This document shows, one piece after another, positions 1 through 8,336 of a DNA stretch of 64,000 nucleotides. Every line of letters begins with the position of its first letter. Positions within the stretch are counted from its first letter, which is position 1. Source of the stretch: Flavobacterium aquidurense (GTDB lineage Bacteria; Bacteroidota; Bacteroidia; Flavobacteriales; Flavobacteriaceae); assembly GCF_001404985.1 (NCBI RefSeq), contig NZ_JRLF01000007.1, positions 212,344 to 276,343 of the forward strand. Reading direction: 5' to 3'. Below the pieces are notes generated by a model that was not told where the DNA came from, searched no databases, and worked only from the letters and a program-made list of their open reading frames with translations. Both the position numbers and the translations under genes were made by a program.

Positions 1-92
1 CAAAAAGAAATATTGCAGTTTTAATGTGTGAATAATTTACTTTTTTAAGAATAAAGTGAACAAAATGTTATTCTTTATCTAAAGATAATAAA

Positions 93-644
93 TTATCTAT
101 TACGTTCGATGATTTCTGCTAATAATTTTTTAGCTCGAAGTAATTTTACTTTTACATTGCTTAAAGGCTCGTTAATTTTAACGGCAATTTCCTGATAAGT
201 CATTTCCTGAAAATAACGAAATTGAATTACTTCCTGATAATGTGGTTTTAATTCTTTAATGCAGAGAAGTAATCGCGAAAGGTTTTGTTCTTTAATCAAA
301 GCATCTTCAGCAGATGGAGTAGTATCGGCAATATTGTATGCCTGTTGGTCTTCAGTATCAGTGATTTCAATAAAAAGATTGGTTTTCTTTTTACGAAGCA
401 AATCAATATAAACATTTTTTGCAATAGCAATTAACCATGTATTGAATTGAAATTCAGGATTGTAGGAGGCAATTTTGTCAAAAGCTTTTGAGAAGGTTTC
501 AATAGTGATATCTTCGGCAGTAGTTTCATTTTCAGTACGCTTTAGCATAAAGCCGTACACTTCATTCCAGAAATAATCTAATAAAAAAGTAAAGGCGATT
601 TGATCGCCCTTTTTTGCTTTTTCTATTTTAGAATTTATTTCCAA
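93..644 (-). CDS. ECF-type RNA polymerase sigma factor
   Basis: A 183-residue sigma-70 family protein of the extracytoplasmic-function type. Region 2 lies at about residues 12-85 (core-binding helix rich in aromatic and acidic residues, with AEDITIETF resembling the conserved sigma-2 stretch). Region 4 lies at about 128-178 and includes the helix-turn-helix MTYQEIAVKINEPLSNVKVKL. Region 3 is absent, as expected. The start is probably TTG at 642-644, because no ATG occurs before residue 32. This start overlaps the stop of the upstream glycosyltransferase, so the two are likely translationally coupled. No anti-sigma gene is adjacent, so the signal it answers is unknown. Family assignment is firm; target genes are not knowable here. 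Confidence 0.9.
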   Translation of the reverse strand: MEINSKIEKAKKGDQIAFTFLLDYFWNEVYGFMLKRTENETTAEDITIETFSKAFDKIASYNPEFQFNTWLIAIAKNVYIDLLRKKKTNLFIEITDTEDQQAYNIADTTPSAEDALIKEQNLSRLLLCIKELKPHYQEVIQFRYFQEMTYQEIAVKINEPLSNVKVKLLRAKKLLAEIIERNR

Positions 645-1741
645 TATACAGGTTTTGAAAAGATATTAGTTATAAAGATATTAATTTGCGTAAATATAAG
701 CATGATTTCTATGATAGGAAACCATACTTTAAGGTCATTTTCTTTTAATTTCCCAGCTGAAAATCCAATTACAGTCCATGCTACAGTATAGCGTGTTGCT
801 AAAATTGCCAGTACTGCAATCCATTGAAATTGGAAAGCTAATAAGACTATAACTAAGATAAAGAAAAATAATTGTGAAATGAAAAAAAGACCCAATTGCA
901 TTTTGTCGAAAAATTTATAATATTCTGCAGTAGAAATGTGTCTTCTTTTTTGGGTAAACCATTCTCCGTAAGTCTCTTTTGGTTTAGAATAAGTAAAACT
1001 TTCAGGTGCGTATGATATAGTGGTATTACTTTTATTTGCTGCCTGGTTTATGAATAAATCATCATCACCGGAACGAATCTGAATATGTTCAATAAAACCA
1101 TTAACATTAAAAAACTCTTCTTTTTTATAGGCTAAATTTCGACCAACTCCCATATATGGAAGCCCTAATTTTGCCCATGAAAAATATTGTACAGCTGTTA
1201 AAACAGTTTCAAAACGAATAATCTTATTCAATAAAGAACGCTCAATTTTTTCATAACCGCCATATCCTAAAACAATTGTTTTATTCATGGTAAATTGTGA
1301 AGTCATTGCGGTGATCCATTCTTTTGATGTTGGATAACAATCAGCATCTGTAAAAAGTAAATATTCTTTTTTAGAGGCTTTGATTCCTAAGGTTAAAGCA
1401 TATTTTTTATTACCCCAAAAGGCTTCATTGTTCTGTACTTTTACCAATCTGATATTAGGATATTGTTGCTCAAATTGCTCAAAAACTTCTAAGGTTTCGT
1501 CGCTTGAAGCATCATCGATTAAAACAATTTCGAAGTCAGGATAGTCTTGCTCTGCTAAAAGCGGAATGAACTTTTTAACGTTTTCTTCTTCATTTTTGGC
1601 ACACACAATTACTGAAACAGGAAGTTTTTTTGATGTAATCTCTTGTGGTTTACCAAAAGCAAATTTTCCAAAAATTCCTAAGTAGTAGAAAACCTGGATA
1701 AAAACAATAGCAATAAAGAAGTAAAATAAAGTTATAAGCAT
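635..1741 (-). CDS. Family 2 glycosyltransferase, membrane-associated
   Basis: A 368-residue GT-A fold glycosyltransferase. An N-terminal membrane segment (residues 1-25) is followed by the nucleotide-sugar binding core (VSVIVCAKNEEENV at about 42), the acidic DDASSD motif, the metal-binding DAD-type motif (FTDADC) and the QKRRH motif typical of processive or membrane-bound GT2 enzymes. Three hydrophobic segments fill the C-terminal 90 residues. It probably adds a sugar to a lipid or envelope acceptor at the inner membrane, but donor and acceptor cannot be read from sequence. The ECF sigma factor start overlaps its stop codon, which suggests one transcript. Confidence 0.88.
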   Translation of the reverse strand: MLITLFYFFIAIVFIQVFYYLGIFGKFAFGKPQEITSKKLPVSVIVCAKNEEENVKKFIPLLAEQDYPDFEIVLIDDASSDETLEVFEQFEQQYPNIRLVKVQNNEAFWGNKKYALTLGIKASKKEYLLFTDADCYPTSKEWITAMTSQFTMNKTIVLGYGGYEKIERSLLNKIIRFETVLTAVQYFSWAKLGLPYMGVGRNLAYKKEEFFNVNGFIEHIQIRSGDDDLFINQAANKSNTTISYAPESFTYSKPKETYGEWFTQKRRHISTAEYYKFFDKMQLGLFFISQLFFFILVIVLLAFQFQWIAVLAILATRYTVAWTVIGFSAGKLKENDLKVWFPIIEIMLIFTQINIFITNIFSKPVYWK

Positions 1742-1823
1742 CTGTTTTAATGTCTTTTAATTTCTGAATCTTGCGAGTGCAAATGTACTTATGAATTCCT
1801 AGATTTCAATGGCTAAACCCAAT

Positions 1824-2438
1824 TTACTTTCGGCATTTCGACATTTCTTTTGCAACAGCAATAGCCTGAGGGTTTTCGGTTTTTTCTAATTCAGAAATTA
1901 TGTTTTTATAATTATGATCATCACGGTTTTGAGATAGTTTTTTGGTTGCCTGAATCTCATCGATTTCGATTTCAAAACCAAAAATCCCTCTCGCTTCACG
2001 CATTGTCTTGGTTGATAAATTCTCGACACGGACCGGATTCTCAGATGTGGCTTCGTATTTATCAACCAATTTTTTAAGTTGCTCTATTGATGTTTCTTCA
2101 TCGACAATTTTAATTCGGCCATAAACATGTACGGCTATATAATTCCAGGTTGGTACATTTTCATGATCATACCATGAAGATGATATATAACTATGAGGGC
2201 CGGAAAACACAGCTAATACCTGATCGTTTTCTGCAAAACCTTCTGCCTGTGGATTCAGTTTTGAAATATGCCCTTGCAAAATCTCCTTTCCGTCAGCATT
2301 AACTTCAAGTTCTATCGGAATATGTGTCGCACATAATTTTCCATGAGTTTGATTGATTAAAATACCAAAACTATTTTCTTTCAAAAAAGTCCTGATTGAT
2401 TCCGGATCTTCGTCTTTGTATAAATTTGGAGTATACAT
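1824..2438 (-). CDS. PaiB-type FMN-binding protein
   Basis: A 204-residue protein matching the FMN-binding negative transcriptional regulator (PaiB) family in length and motifs: N-terminal MYTPNLYKDED, a split-barrel flavin-binding core, and the HSYISSSWY and VPTWNY stretches around residues 80-100. Members are usually annotated as regulators from Bacillus subtilis PaiB, but the fold is that of an FMN-binding split barrel and an enzymatic role is possible. It begins one base after the stop of a GNAT acetyltransferase, reproducing the paiA-paiB pairing. Family call is confident; regulatory activity is inferred only from the family name. Confidence 0.88.
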   Translation of the reverse strand: MYTPNLYKDEDPESIRTFLKENSFGILINQTHGKLCATHIPIELEVNADGKEILQGHISKLNPQAEGFAENDQVLAVFSGPHSYISSSWYDHENVPTWNYIAVHVYGRIKIVDEETSIEQLKKLVDKYEATSENPVRVENLSTKTMREARGIFGFEIEIDEIQATKKLSQNRDDHNYKNIISELEKTENPQAIAVAKEMSKCRK

Positions 2439-2439
2439 T

Positions 2440-2907
2440 TTATAATTTTTTATTTAAAGATTTCCCCAGACAAATAGCTTCTGGTCGATCTGTATATTTT
2501 CCGTAATTCGGAATTACTTTATAACCTTGTTTTTGGTAAAACTGAACGGCGCTTTCATTTTTGACCCGTGTTTCTAAAACCAAATCACTATAACCAATAA
2601 TAGCAGCATTATCTTCTAAAAATGCTAAAATTGTTTGTCCAATTTTCTTTCCAGGAACTTTAGCATACATCCGTTTTACTTCTCCAATATTCCCATCAAT
2701 TGGTCTGATGGCGCCGCAACCTACAATTTCAGAATTAATTTCAGCTACAACAAATACAAATTTTGAATTTTCATTTTCCCAGTCCTGAAAAGAATTCTTT
2801 CCATCACTTCCAAAACGAAGATAAAGATTTTCCGACAATTCTTCTGTAATTGCTAAAGCTTTTTCGTTGTCTGGGTTTGTGATTTTTATGGAAACCAATT
2901 CTTTCAT
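2440..2907 (-). CDS. GNAT family N-acetyltransferase
   Basis: A 155-residue single-domain acetyltransferase. The acetyl-CoA binding region is around residues 78-95 (VKRMYAKVPGKKIGQTIL, a variant of the RxxGxG/A loop), followed by the C-terminal beta strand and FYQKQGYKVI motif common in the family. It lies immediately upstream of the PaiB-like gene with a single base between stop and start, so the two form an operon comparable to paiAB, where PaiA acetylates polyamines. The substrate here is not determinable. The gap to murB upstream is about 96 bases. Confidence 0.87.
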   Translation of the reverse strand: MKELVSIKITNPDNEKALAITEELSENLYLRFGSDGKNSFQDWENENSKFVFVVAEINSEIVGCGAIRPIDGNIGEVKRMYAKVPGKKIGQTILAFLEDNAAIIGYSDLVLETRVKNESAVQFYQKQGYKVIPNYGKYTDRPEAICLGKSLNKKL

Positions 2908-3003
2908 TATTACTTAAAAAACTTTGACTTACCTCAGTCTGACTATAAATTAATTAGTGAAATTACTTCTTCTGTTCCTTTCGTTCGGGGTGTAGCGTAA
3001 AAT

Positions 3004-4017
3004 CTAAATCACATTAACTTCAGCTTCAATATGAATTCCGAATTTTTCGAAAACCGTTTTTTGGACATCTTTTGAAACAGCTAAAATTTCCTGTCCCGTT
3101 GCGTTTCCGTAATTTACTAAAACCAGCGCTTGATTTTTATGAACTCCTGCATCACCAAAACGTTTTCCTTTAAAACCTGCTTGTTCAATTAACCAGCCTG
3201 CAGGAACTTTTACTTCGGTTTCTGAAACTTCGTAATATTTCATTTCAGGAAACTCTTGGTGGATTTTTTCGAAATCAGATTTCAGTAAAATCGGATTCTT
3301 AAAGAAACTCCCGCTATTTCCCAGTTCTTTCGGGTCTGGTAATTTACTTTGTCTAATGGCGATTACAGCATTACTCACATCTTTTAAAGTTGGGGTTGTA
3401 ATATTATTTTTAGCCAATTCAGCAGTAATATCTCCGTATGAAGTATTGATTTTATGATTTCGTTTGGTGAGTTTATAAACTACAGATGTTATAATGTATT
3501 GGTCTTTTACTTCATTTTTAAAGATGCTTTCCCTGTATCCGAAATTGCATTCAGGATTAGTAAAAGTTTTTATTTCCTGAGTTTCGATATTCAGGGCTTC
3601 ACACGAAACAAAAGTGTCTTTTATTTCAGTTCCGTAAGCACCAATGTTCTGAACCGGAGTTGTTCCCACATTTCCGGGAATCAGGGACATATTCTCTAAA
3701 CCGCCAAAATTATTGTCGATTGTGTAAAGTACGAAATCGTGCCAAGTTTCTCCGGCTTGGCTTTCAACCCAAACGAAATCCTCATCTTCCTTAATGATTT
3801 TTTTACCTTTTAAATCAATATGAATGACTAAAGCGTCAATATCTTTGGTCAAAAGCATATTGCTTCCTCCGCCTAAAATAAATTTTTTCTCGTCTTTGTG
3901 TTCTTTCAAAATAGTTTTCAATTCATCGACTGAATGAACGGCAACAAATTGTTTTGCTTTGGCTTCGATGCCAAAAGTATTATAGTTTTTTAAAGAAAAA
4001 TTGGATTGGATTTCCAT
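3004..4017 (-). CDS. murB: UDP-N-acetylenolpyruvoylglucosamine reductase
   Basis: A 337-residue MurB, the FAD/NADPH enzyme reducing UDP-GlcNAc-enolpyruvate to UDP-MurNAc in cytoplasmic peptidoglycan precursor synthesis. The N-terminal NTFGIEAKAKQFV motif, the FAD-binding ILGGGSNML loop (about residues 48-56), IPGNVGTTPVQNIGAYG (about 113-129), the YRESIFK motif and the catalytic serine region GNSGSFFKNP (about 232-241) are all present. The C-terminal domain with QAGFKGKRFGDAGVH is of the type I (E. coli-like, longer) class. Complete and apparently functional; monocistronic or loosely linked to the GNAT-PaiB pair downstream. Confidence 0.97.
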   Translation of the reverse strand: MEIQSNFSLKNYNTFGIEAKAKQFVAVHSVDELKTILKEHKDEKKFILGGGSNMLLTKDIDALVIHIDLKGKKIIKEDEDFVWVESQAGETWHDFVLYTIDNNFGGLENMSLIPGNVGTTPVQNIGAYGTEIKDTFVSCEALNIETQEIKTFTNPECNFGYRESIFKNEVKDQYIITSVVYKLTKRNHKINTSYGDITAELAKNNITTPTLKDVSNAVIAIRQSKLPDPKELGNSGSFFKNPILLKSDFEKIHQEFPEMKYYEVSETEVKVPAGWLIEQAGFKGKRFGDAGVHKNQALVLVNYGNATGQEILAVSKDVQKTVFEKFGIHIEAEVNVI

Positions 4018-4168
4018 AAATAAAAGGCTTTTTGAGTCCCGAAATATTGGGATAATTCTGAGTTCAAAAGTAACGATTATAATTTATCTGAATAGATTTT
4101 CTATAAAATAACAAACAATAAAATAATAGAAATATGTGAAAAAAAGAAATAAACCGTTTTGGGAACTT

Positions 4169-5272
4169 TTATTTTATAGCTTCGATAAATTGCTCCATTT
4201 CTTTCATAGTGCCAATGGTAATTCTGGTCCATTTTCCGTTTTCTTCATAGATTCTCGTGCCCATTATATTATGATCTTCTAATTGTTTGAAATAATCTTT
4301 CTTGTAATTTTCTAAAGAGAAATAAACAAAGTTCGAATAAGACGGAATGCAGGTTAAGTTGAGTTGAGTAAGCTGATCAATCGTATATTTTTTAACCTCT
4401 TCGTTTGCAGTATAAACCTGTTGAATAAATTTTTGATCGCCTAACGATGCGATTGCAGCAGCTGTAGAAACGACAGTGATGGTCAGGTTTGGTGATGATT
4501 TTAAAATACTAATTTCATTAATTGTTGCAGAATTCGCAACCGCATAACCTACGCGTGCACCAGCTAAACCGTACATTTTTGAGAAAGTTTTGGTTATAAT
4601 CAAGTTTTTATTTTCAAGGACAAGATCGCTTAATGATTGTTCTTTTGTAAAATCGATATAAGCTTCATCAACAAAGACAAGCGCTTTTTTAGTGGCTTCT
4701 TTTATAAAAGACACTAAATTTTCTCTCTTGCATATTGTTCCTGTTGGATTGTTAGGATTACAGATATAAATCATTTTGGTATCTGAATCAATTGCCTTTA
4801 AAATTGCTGTTAAATCGTGTTTTTTATCTTTGGTTAACGGAACGGTAATTTTTTTTAAGCCTAATTTTTCAGAAGGATCAGTCCAATAGTCATAAGTAGT
4901 TTCAGCCATAATAAAATTGCCTTTGCTTAAAGCTGAGTATTGAAGAACCAGATCTAAAATTTCTGTTGAACCTGCACCAAGCAAAATATTATTATCTGAA
5001 ATATTATTCTTTTTAGCAATAGCCGCAATTAATTCAGGATAAAGATTCCAACCATAACGATTGCTGTTATTTACACTTTTGGTCATAGCAATTCGTGCCA
5101 AAGGAGAAGGACCGTATGGATTTTCGTTTGAGCGTAATAAAATAGGAGACTTGTCTAAATTAGAAGAAATATAATCTTCTGCCGGAGAATTTGCAAAACT
5201 TTCAAATGGGATTATACTTAATCCTACTGCGCCTAAACTTACTTTTTTTAACCAGTTTCTTCTATTATTCAT
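4169..5272 (-). CDS. Tat-signal histidinol-phosphate aminotransferase-like protein
   Basis: A 367-residue fold-type I PLP aminotransferase closest to HisC. Visible features are SNENPYGPSPLA (about residues 48-59), the CNPNNPTGT substrate/PLP motif (171-179), the DEAYIDF aspartate/tyrosine motif (202-208) and the Schiff-base lysine in TFSKMYGLAGARVGY (Lys232). Unlike cytosolic HisC it begins with a twin-arginine leader (RRNWLKK at 4-10, then a hydrophobic stretch ending near FANS), predicting export folded with its cofactor. No his genes are adjacent, so the true substrate is unclear; an exported amino-acid-type aminotransferase is the safest reading. Start at ATG 5272. Confidence 0.88.
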   Translation of the reverse strand: MNNRRNWLKKVSLGAVGLSIIPFESFANSPAEDYISSNLDKSPILLRSNENPYGPSPLARIAMTKSVNNSNRYGWNLYPELIAAIAKKNNISDNNILLGAGSTEILDLVLQYSALSKGNFIMAETTYDYWTDPSEKLGLKKITVPLTKDKKHDLTAILKAIDSDTKMIYICNPNNPTGTICKRENLVSFIKEATKKALVFVDEAYIDFTKEQSLSDLVLENKNLIITKTFSKMYGLAGARVGYAVANSATINEISILKSSPNLTITVVSTAAAIASLGDQKFIQQVYTANEEVKKYTIDQLTQLNLTCIPSYSNFVYFSLENYKKDYFKQLEDHNIMGTRIYEENGKWTRITIGTMKEMEQFIEAIK

Positions 5273-5359
5273 ATCTTTTTTAGATTAAATTAAATGATTT
5301 AATAGTAAGTCGTTGGAATTAAAGAAATGTTACTGTGATATTAAGTATGAGTTTTTACC

Positions 5360-5407
5360 GCAAAGTTCACAAAGCTTAGATTAATAAAAAAGCTTTGCGA
5401 ACTTTGC
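5360..5407. repeat. Inverted repeat, GCAAAGTTC family
   Basis: Arms at 5360-5376 and 5391-5407 are inverted copies of GCAAAGTTCgCAAAGCT with one mismatch and a 14-base loop. It sits in the gap between the GT4 gene and the HisC-like gene, three bases from the GT4 stop. Related half-units occur at about 38821-38875, 39001-39030 and 40195-40240, so this is a dispersed family and not only a local hairpin. It may act as an incidental transcription attenuator. Confidence 0.75.
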
Positions 5408-5409
5408 GC

Positions 5410-6468
5410 TTAATTTTTATGTAAGTTCAGCAACTCATGATATTTATCCGAAATAATTTTCATATTAATATCATAGTTCGCGTTTTCCTCGACAAATTTC
5501 CTGTTTTGAATAATAGTATTATTTCGGGATTCAGTATTTTCAAAACTCCAAATCAATTCGTTAGCCAGCATTTCGATATTATCAATTTCTATTAATTGTC
5601 CGTTTTCGCGATGTTTGATCCAGCTTTGATTTCCCGGAATGTCTGAAACTACAGGATAGCAACTACATGCCATTGCTTCGAATAAAGATGCCGAAACACC
5701 TTCGGTAATTGGCATGCTGATATAAATATTTGATTGCTGCAATAATTTGGGAAGATCGGTATTTGGAATTCTCCCAGTAAAAATCACTTTGTTTTCTATT
5801 TGTAATGCTGCGGCTAAATCTTTTAAAGATTGTAATCTTGTTCCGTCACCAACAATAGTCAATGAAAAATCAATTTCTTTTTGATGTAAAATTGCAAAAG
5901 CTTTTAAAATAGAGTCATGACGATATTCAGGTTGTAAAGACCGTGTTACAATAGCTTCAATTTTGTTTGAATTATTGACTGAAGGAGAAAAAAGAGATAA
6001 ATCTATTCCTTTCGGGATGACCAAAACTTTATTCATGTCGACGCCAATTGCTTTCATCGAAATGGTCATAACCGGACCCCAGGCATGAATTAAATCGGCT
6101 TTTTTGAAAGCGTGTTTTTGAATAATTTTTTTAAAAGGTAATAAAACAGAACCTTCGGGCCACAAATCAGTTCGGCCTTGTTGTGCTATAGCAATAGGAT
6201 GCATACCGGAAATTGCAGCAAGAAAACCATAACTTGTTGTTCTTTCGGCAATAATCATATCCGGTTTTTCTTTCCTGATTGTTTTACGAATAGAAATAGG
6301 AGAGAAGGCATATTCTATAATCCTTTTAAAGCGATTCAGTTTTGAATTATTTGGTGTTTGAAGTTCCCAGGTGCAAATTTCAAAATCTCCAAATTCTTTC
6401 AAACCTTTCATCCAGGTTATAGCATCGGCTCGGTAGGATTCTCCCAGAAAAAGTATCTTTCTTTTCAT
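5410..6468 (-). CDS. GT4-type glycosyltransferase
   Basis: A 352-residue GT-B fold glycosyltransferase (glycosyl transferases group 1). The C-terminal donor-binding half shows VTRSLQPEYRHDSILKA, LTIVGDGTRLQSL and the E-x7-E type region ITEGVSASLFEAMAC (about 255-269), which binds the nucleotide sugar. There is no signal peptide or membrane helix. It is likely peripheral at the inner membrane and involved in building a surface glycan or glycolipid, but no polysaccharide cluster is adjacent, so the product is unknown. Separated from neighbours by palindromic repeats on both sides. Confidence 0.87.
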   Translation of the reverse strand: MKRKILFLGESYRADAITWMKGLKEFGDFEICTWELQTPNNSKLNRFKRIIEYAFSPISIRKTIRKEKPDMIIAERTTSYGFLAAISGMHPIAIAQQGRTDLWPEGSVLLPFKKIIQKHAFKKADLIHAWGPVMTISMKAIGVDMNKVLVIPKGIDLSLFSPSVNNSNKIEAIVTRSLQPEYRHDSILKAFAILHQKEIDFSLTIVGDGTRLQSLKDLAAALQIENKVIFTGRIPNTDLPKLLQQSNIYISMPITEGVSASLFEAMACSCYPVVSDIPGNQSWIKHRENGQLIEIDNIEMLANELIWSFENTESRNNTIIQNRKFVEENANYDINMKIISDKYHELLNLHKN

Positions 6469-6489
6469 TCGGCAAACTTAATTTTTTTT

Positions 6490-6539
6490 GCCACAGATTA
6501 AAAGATTTTAAGGATTATTAATCTGAATTAATCTGTGGC
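6490..6539. repeat. Inverted repeat, GCCACAGATTA family
   Basis: Perfect 11-base arms at 6490-6500 and 6529-6539 (gccacagatta and its complement) flank an AT-rich centre containing aaagattttaagg. The same arm sequence recurs at 8266-8276 and, degenerate, at about 54704-54720, which shows a dispersed family. It lies just downstream of the DUF2461 gene region and upstream of the GT4 gene. Confidence 0.75.
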
Positions 6540-6550
6540 GAAACTTTTAT

Positions 6551-7231
6551 CTAGAATTCGTCTTCTGTTTCTAAAGCACGATTAATGAACTCGTTTAAAG
6601 GTTTTAAAGCGATTAGTTTTTTGCTCATTTTGGCTACAAAGTCTTTTTGAGTGACTTCTGAGATGTCATATTTTTGAGTTGCGGTGAAGCTTTTTAGTTT
6701 TAAAAACTCAATTGCAGGATGGTCTTTTTCGTAACCTCTTGGTGGATTTTTAAGCGAATTGTTTTCATCGATATCTAAACTTCCAAATTCTTTTTTGAAA
6801 TCTTTATTTTTTAAAATAGCTTCTAAGTCATCATGGAAAAAAGCAATTTCCTTGCGGACTTTCTTTAATTGATCCGGCTCTGGAGAATAAAATCCTCCGG
6901 CAATAAAACTGGCGCCTTTTTCGATATGTACATAATATCCGGAACGATTTTGTCCTTTTGCGCCTGATGAAAGCCAAACGCCTAAATGTGCTTTATAAGG
7001 AGATTTGTCTTTTGAGAACCGTATGTCGCGATTGATACGAAATGTACAATGTTTAACCTCTAATAATTCTAATGAAGGATCAAGTGGTTTCATTGCGTCC
7101 AGAAAATCACTTACCAATTGGTGATAATCTTTTTTGAAAATCTCGTATCGCTTTTTATTGTCCTGAAACCAATCTCTGTTGTTATTCTTTTTTAAATCGT
7201 CTAAAAATTGCAATGATTCTTTCGTTAGCAT
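6551..7231 (-). CDS. DUF2461 (TIGR02453) family protein
   Basis: A 226-residue cytoplasmic protein of the DUF2461/TIGR02453 family. Recognisable stretches are FLDDLKKNNNRDWFQDNKKRY at the N-terminus (split as conserved NNxxWF and RY), FRINRDIRFSKDKSPYK (about 62-78) and YYVHIEKGASFIAGGFY (about 99-115). The family is widespread in Bacteroidetes and fungi and has no established biochemical role. Ten bases separate it from the upstream rhodanese-thioredoxin gene, so the two are probably co-transcribed. Confidence 0.85.
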   Translation of the reverse strand: MLTKESLQFLDDLKKNNNRDWFQDNKKRYEIFKKDYHQLVSDFLDAMKPLDPSLELLEVKHCTFRINRDIRFSKDKSPYKAHLGVWLSSGAKGQNRSGYYVHIEKGASFIAGGFYSPEPDQLKKVRKEIAFFHDDLEAILKNKDFKKEFGSLDIDENNSLKNPPRGYEKDHPAIEFLKLKSFTATQKYDISEVTQKDFVAKMSKKLIALKPLNEFINRALETEDEF

Positions 7232-7241
7232 ATTCTTTGTT

Positions 7242-7934
7242 TTATTGCAGTTGTTTTTTTAAGTCTTTTTCACTGATAAAGCCTGTTGTTTTCCATTTTA
7301 CGGCTTTATTTTCGTATAATACAATTGTTGGTAATTGGTCAATTTTTAGTTGAGTTGCAAGTGTTTTGTTCTTGTCAACATCAATTCTAATAATAGTTAC
7401 TTTGTCTGCCATATCTTTTTGCATTGTTAAAAGAAATGGTTCCATTTGCTTGCAGGGTCCACACCAAACGGCATAAAAATCTACAAGAACCTTTTTATCT
7501 GAATTTAATAAATCATTAAAATCATTCATAGACATTCCTGCTGCTGCGGGAATTCCAAATCCTTCTTCGGTCCAGTTCAGGAAACCGCCCTCTAATTCGT
7601 AAACATTCGTAAACCCTAATTCATTTAGTTTTGCTGCTGCTTTTTTACTTCTTCCTCCGCTAAGGCAATACACAAAAACGGGTTTTGATTTGTCGAAAGC
7701 TGCAGCTTTTGTTTCAAAATCGTCACTATTCCAGTTTACATTTTTGGCATTTTCTATATGATCAGATTCGAATTCATCTGGAGTTCGAACGTCTAAAATT
7801 TGTGGATGATCAGTTGTTTTAATTTTTTCTGCAAATTCTTTTGGAGTAATAGATTCAAAAGAATTAGACTTTTTTTCATTGCAGGAAAAGAATGCAATTG
7901 AAACTAGCAGGAATAAAATTTTGGGGAATTTCAT
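7242..7934 (-). CDS. Rhodanese-thioredoxin fusion lipoprotein
   Basis: A 230-residue two-domain protein. A lipoprotein signal ends in AFFSC with the acylated cysteine at residue 18. A rhodanese domain (about 25-125) carries the active-site loop YCLSGGRS with Cys90 and the GGFLNW motif. A thioredoxin domain (about 132-230) carries WCGPC (157-161) and the cis-proline in LPTIVLY. It should sit on a membrane facing the periplasm and couple sulfane-sulfur transfer to disulfide exchange, although no partner reductase is next to it. Co-directional with DUF2461 ten bases downstream. Both active sites look intact. Confidence 0.9.
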   Translation of the reverse strand: MKFPKILFLLVSIAFFSCNEKKSNSFESITPKEFAEKIKTTDHPQILDVRTPDEFESDHIENAKNVNWNSDDFETKAAAFDKSKPVFVYCLSGGRSKKAAAKLNELGFTNVYELEGGFLNWTEEGFGIPAAAGMSMNDFNDLLNSDKKVLVDFYAVWCGPCKQMEPFLLTMQKDMADKVTIIRIDVDKNKTLATQLKIDQLPTIVLYENKAVKWKTTGFISEKDLKKQLQ

Positions 7935-8336
7935 GATACTGAATTTTAAAATGTATCGCTAAAGTAGTGATTTTTCGATTTTGAATTCTTAATAGAAAGT
8001 GAAATAAAAACGTTGATCACGAATTTCATGAATTAGTGCGAATTATTAAAAAATTCTTTTAGTCGCTTAGCTTTGCCAAAGTTCAAGGTTAGTCTGCGTA
8101 TTTTTGTCATCCCGAGGAACGAGGGATCTCCATAAGTAGCTCGACAAAGATTGATGATTTTTATTGCCGAGTTTCTTGTGGAGATCCCTCGTTCCTCGGG
8201 ATGACAATGATTGTGGTAACTTTGTTTTAAAACCTTGTCGAAACTTCAGAATCTGTTTAATCTTATAATCTGTGGCTAAATTATTTTAGACAAAGAATTA
8301 GTGATATTCGTGCAATTCGTGGCAAAAAAAAACTCC
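7935..8336. other. Gene-free gap filled by nested palindromic repeats
   Basis: This 402-base gap between recF and the rhodanese-thioredoxin gene contains no convincing gene. It holds concentric repeat arms: an outer ACGAATT-type pair (8015-8044 with 8294-8323, imperfect), a TTTGCCAAAG/CTTTG-type pair around 8067-8090 and 8218-8250, a GCCACAGATTA half-unit at 8266-8276, and an innermost long hairpin at 8104-8207. The last part, near 8324-8336, runs directly into the recF stop codon region. Confidence 0.75.
8104..8207. repeat. 29-bp-arm inverted repeat, CATCCCGAGGAACGAGG family
   Basis: Perfect complementary arms at 8104-8132 and 8179-8207 contain CATCCCGAGGAACGAGGG and enclose a 46-base loop. 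The arms are GC-richer than the surrounding sequence, which stands out in this AT-rich genome and suggests a mobile palindromic (REP or MITE-like) unit. Transcribed from either strand it would form a very stable hairpin. Confidence 0.88.

Noticed and set aside
3454..3699. Open frame antisense to murB, and similar antisense frames across the window
   Set aside because: They mirror well-supported genes in codon structure, have no recognisable motifs, and are expected by chance in AT-rich coding DNA.
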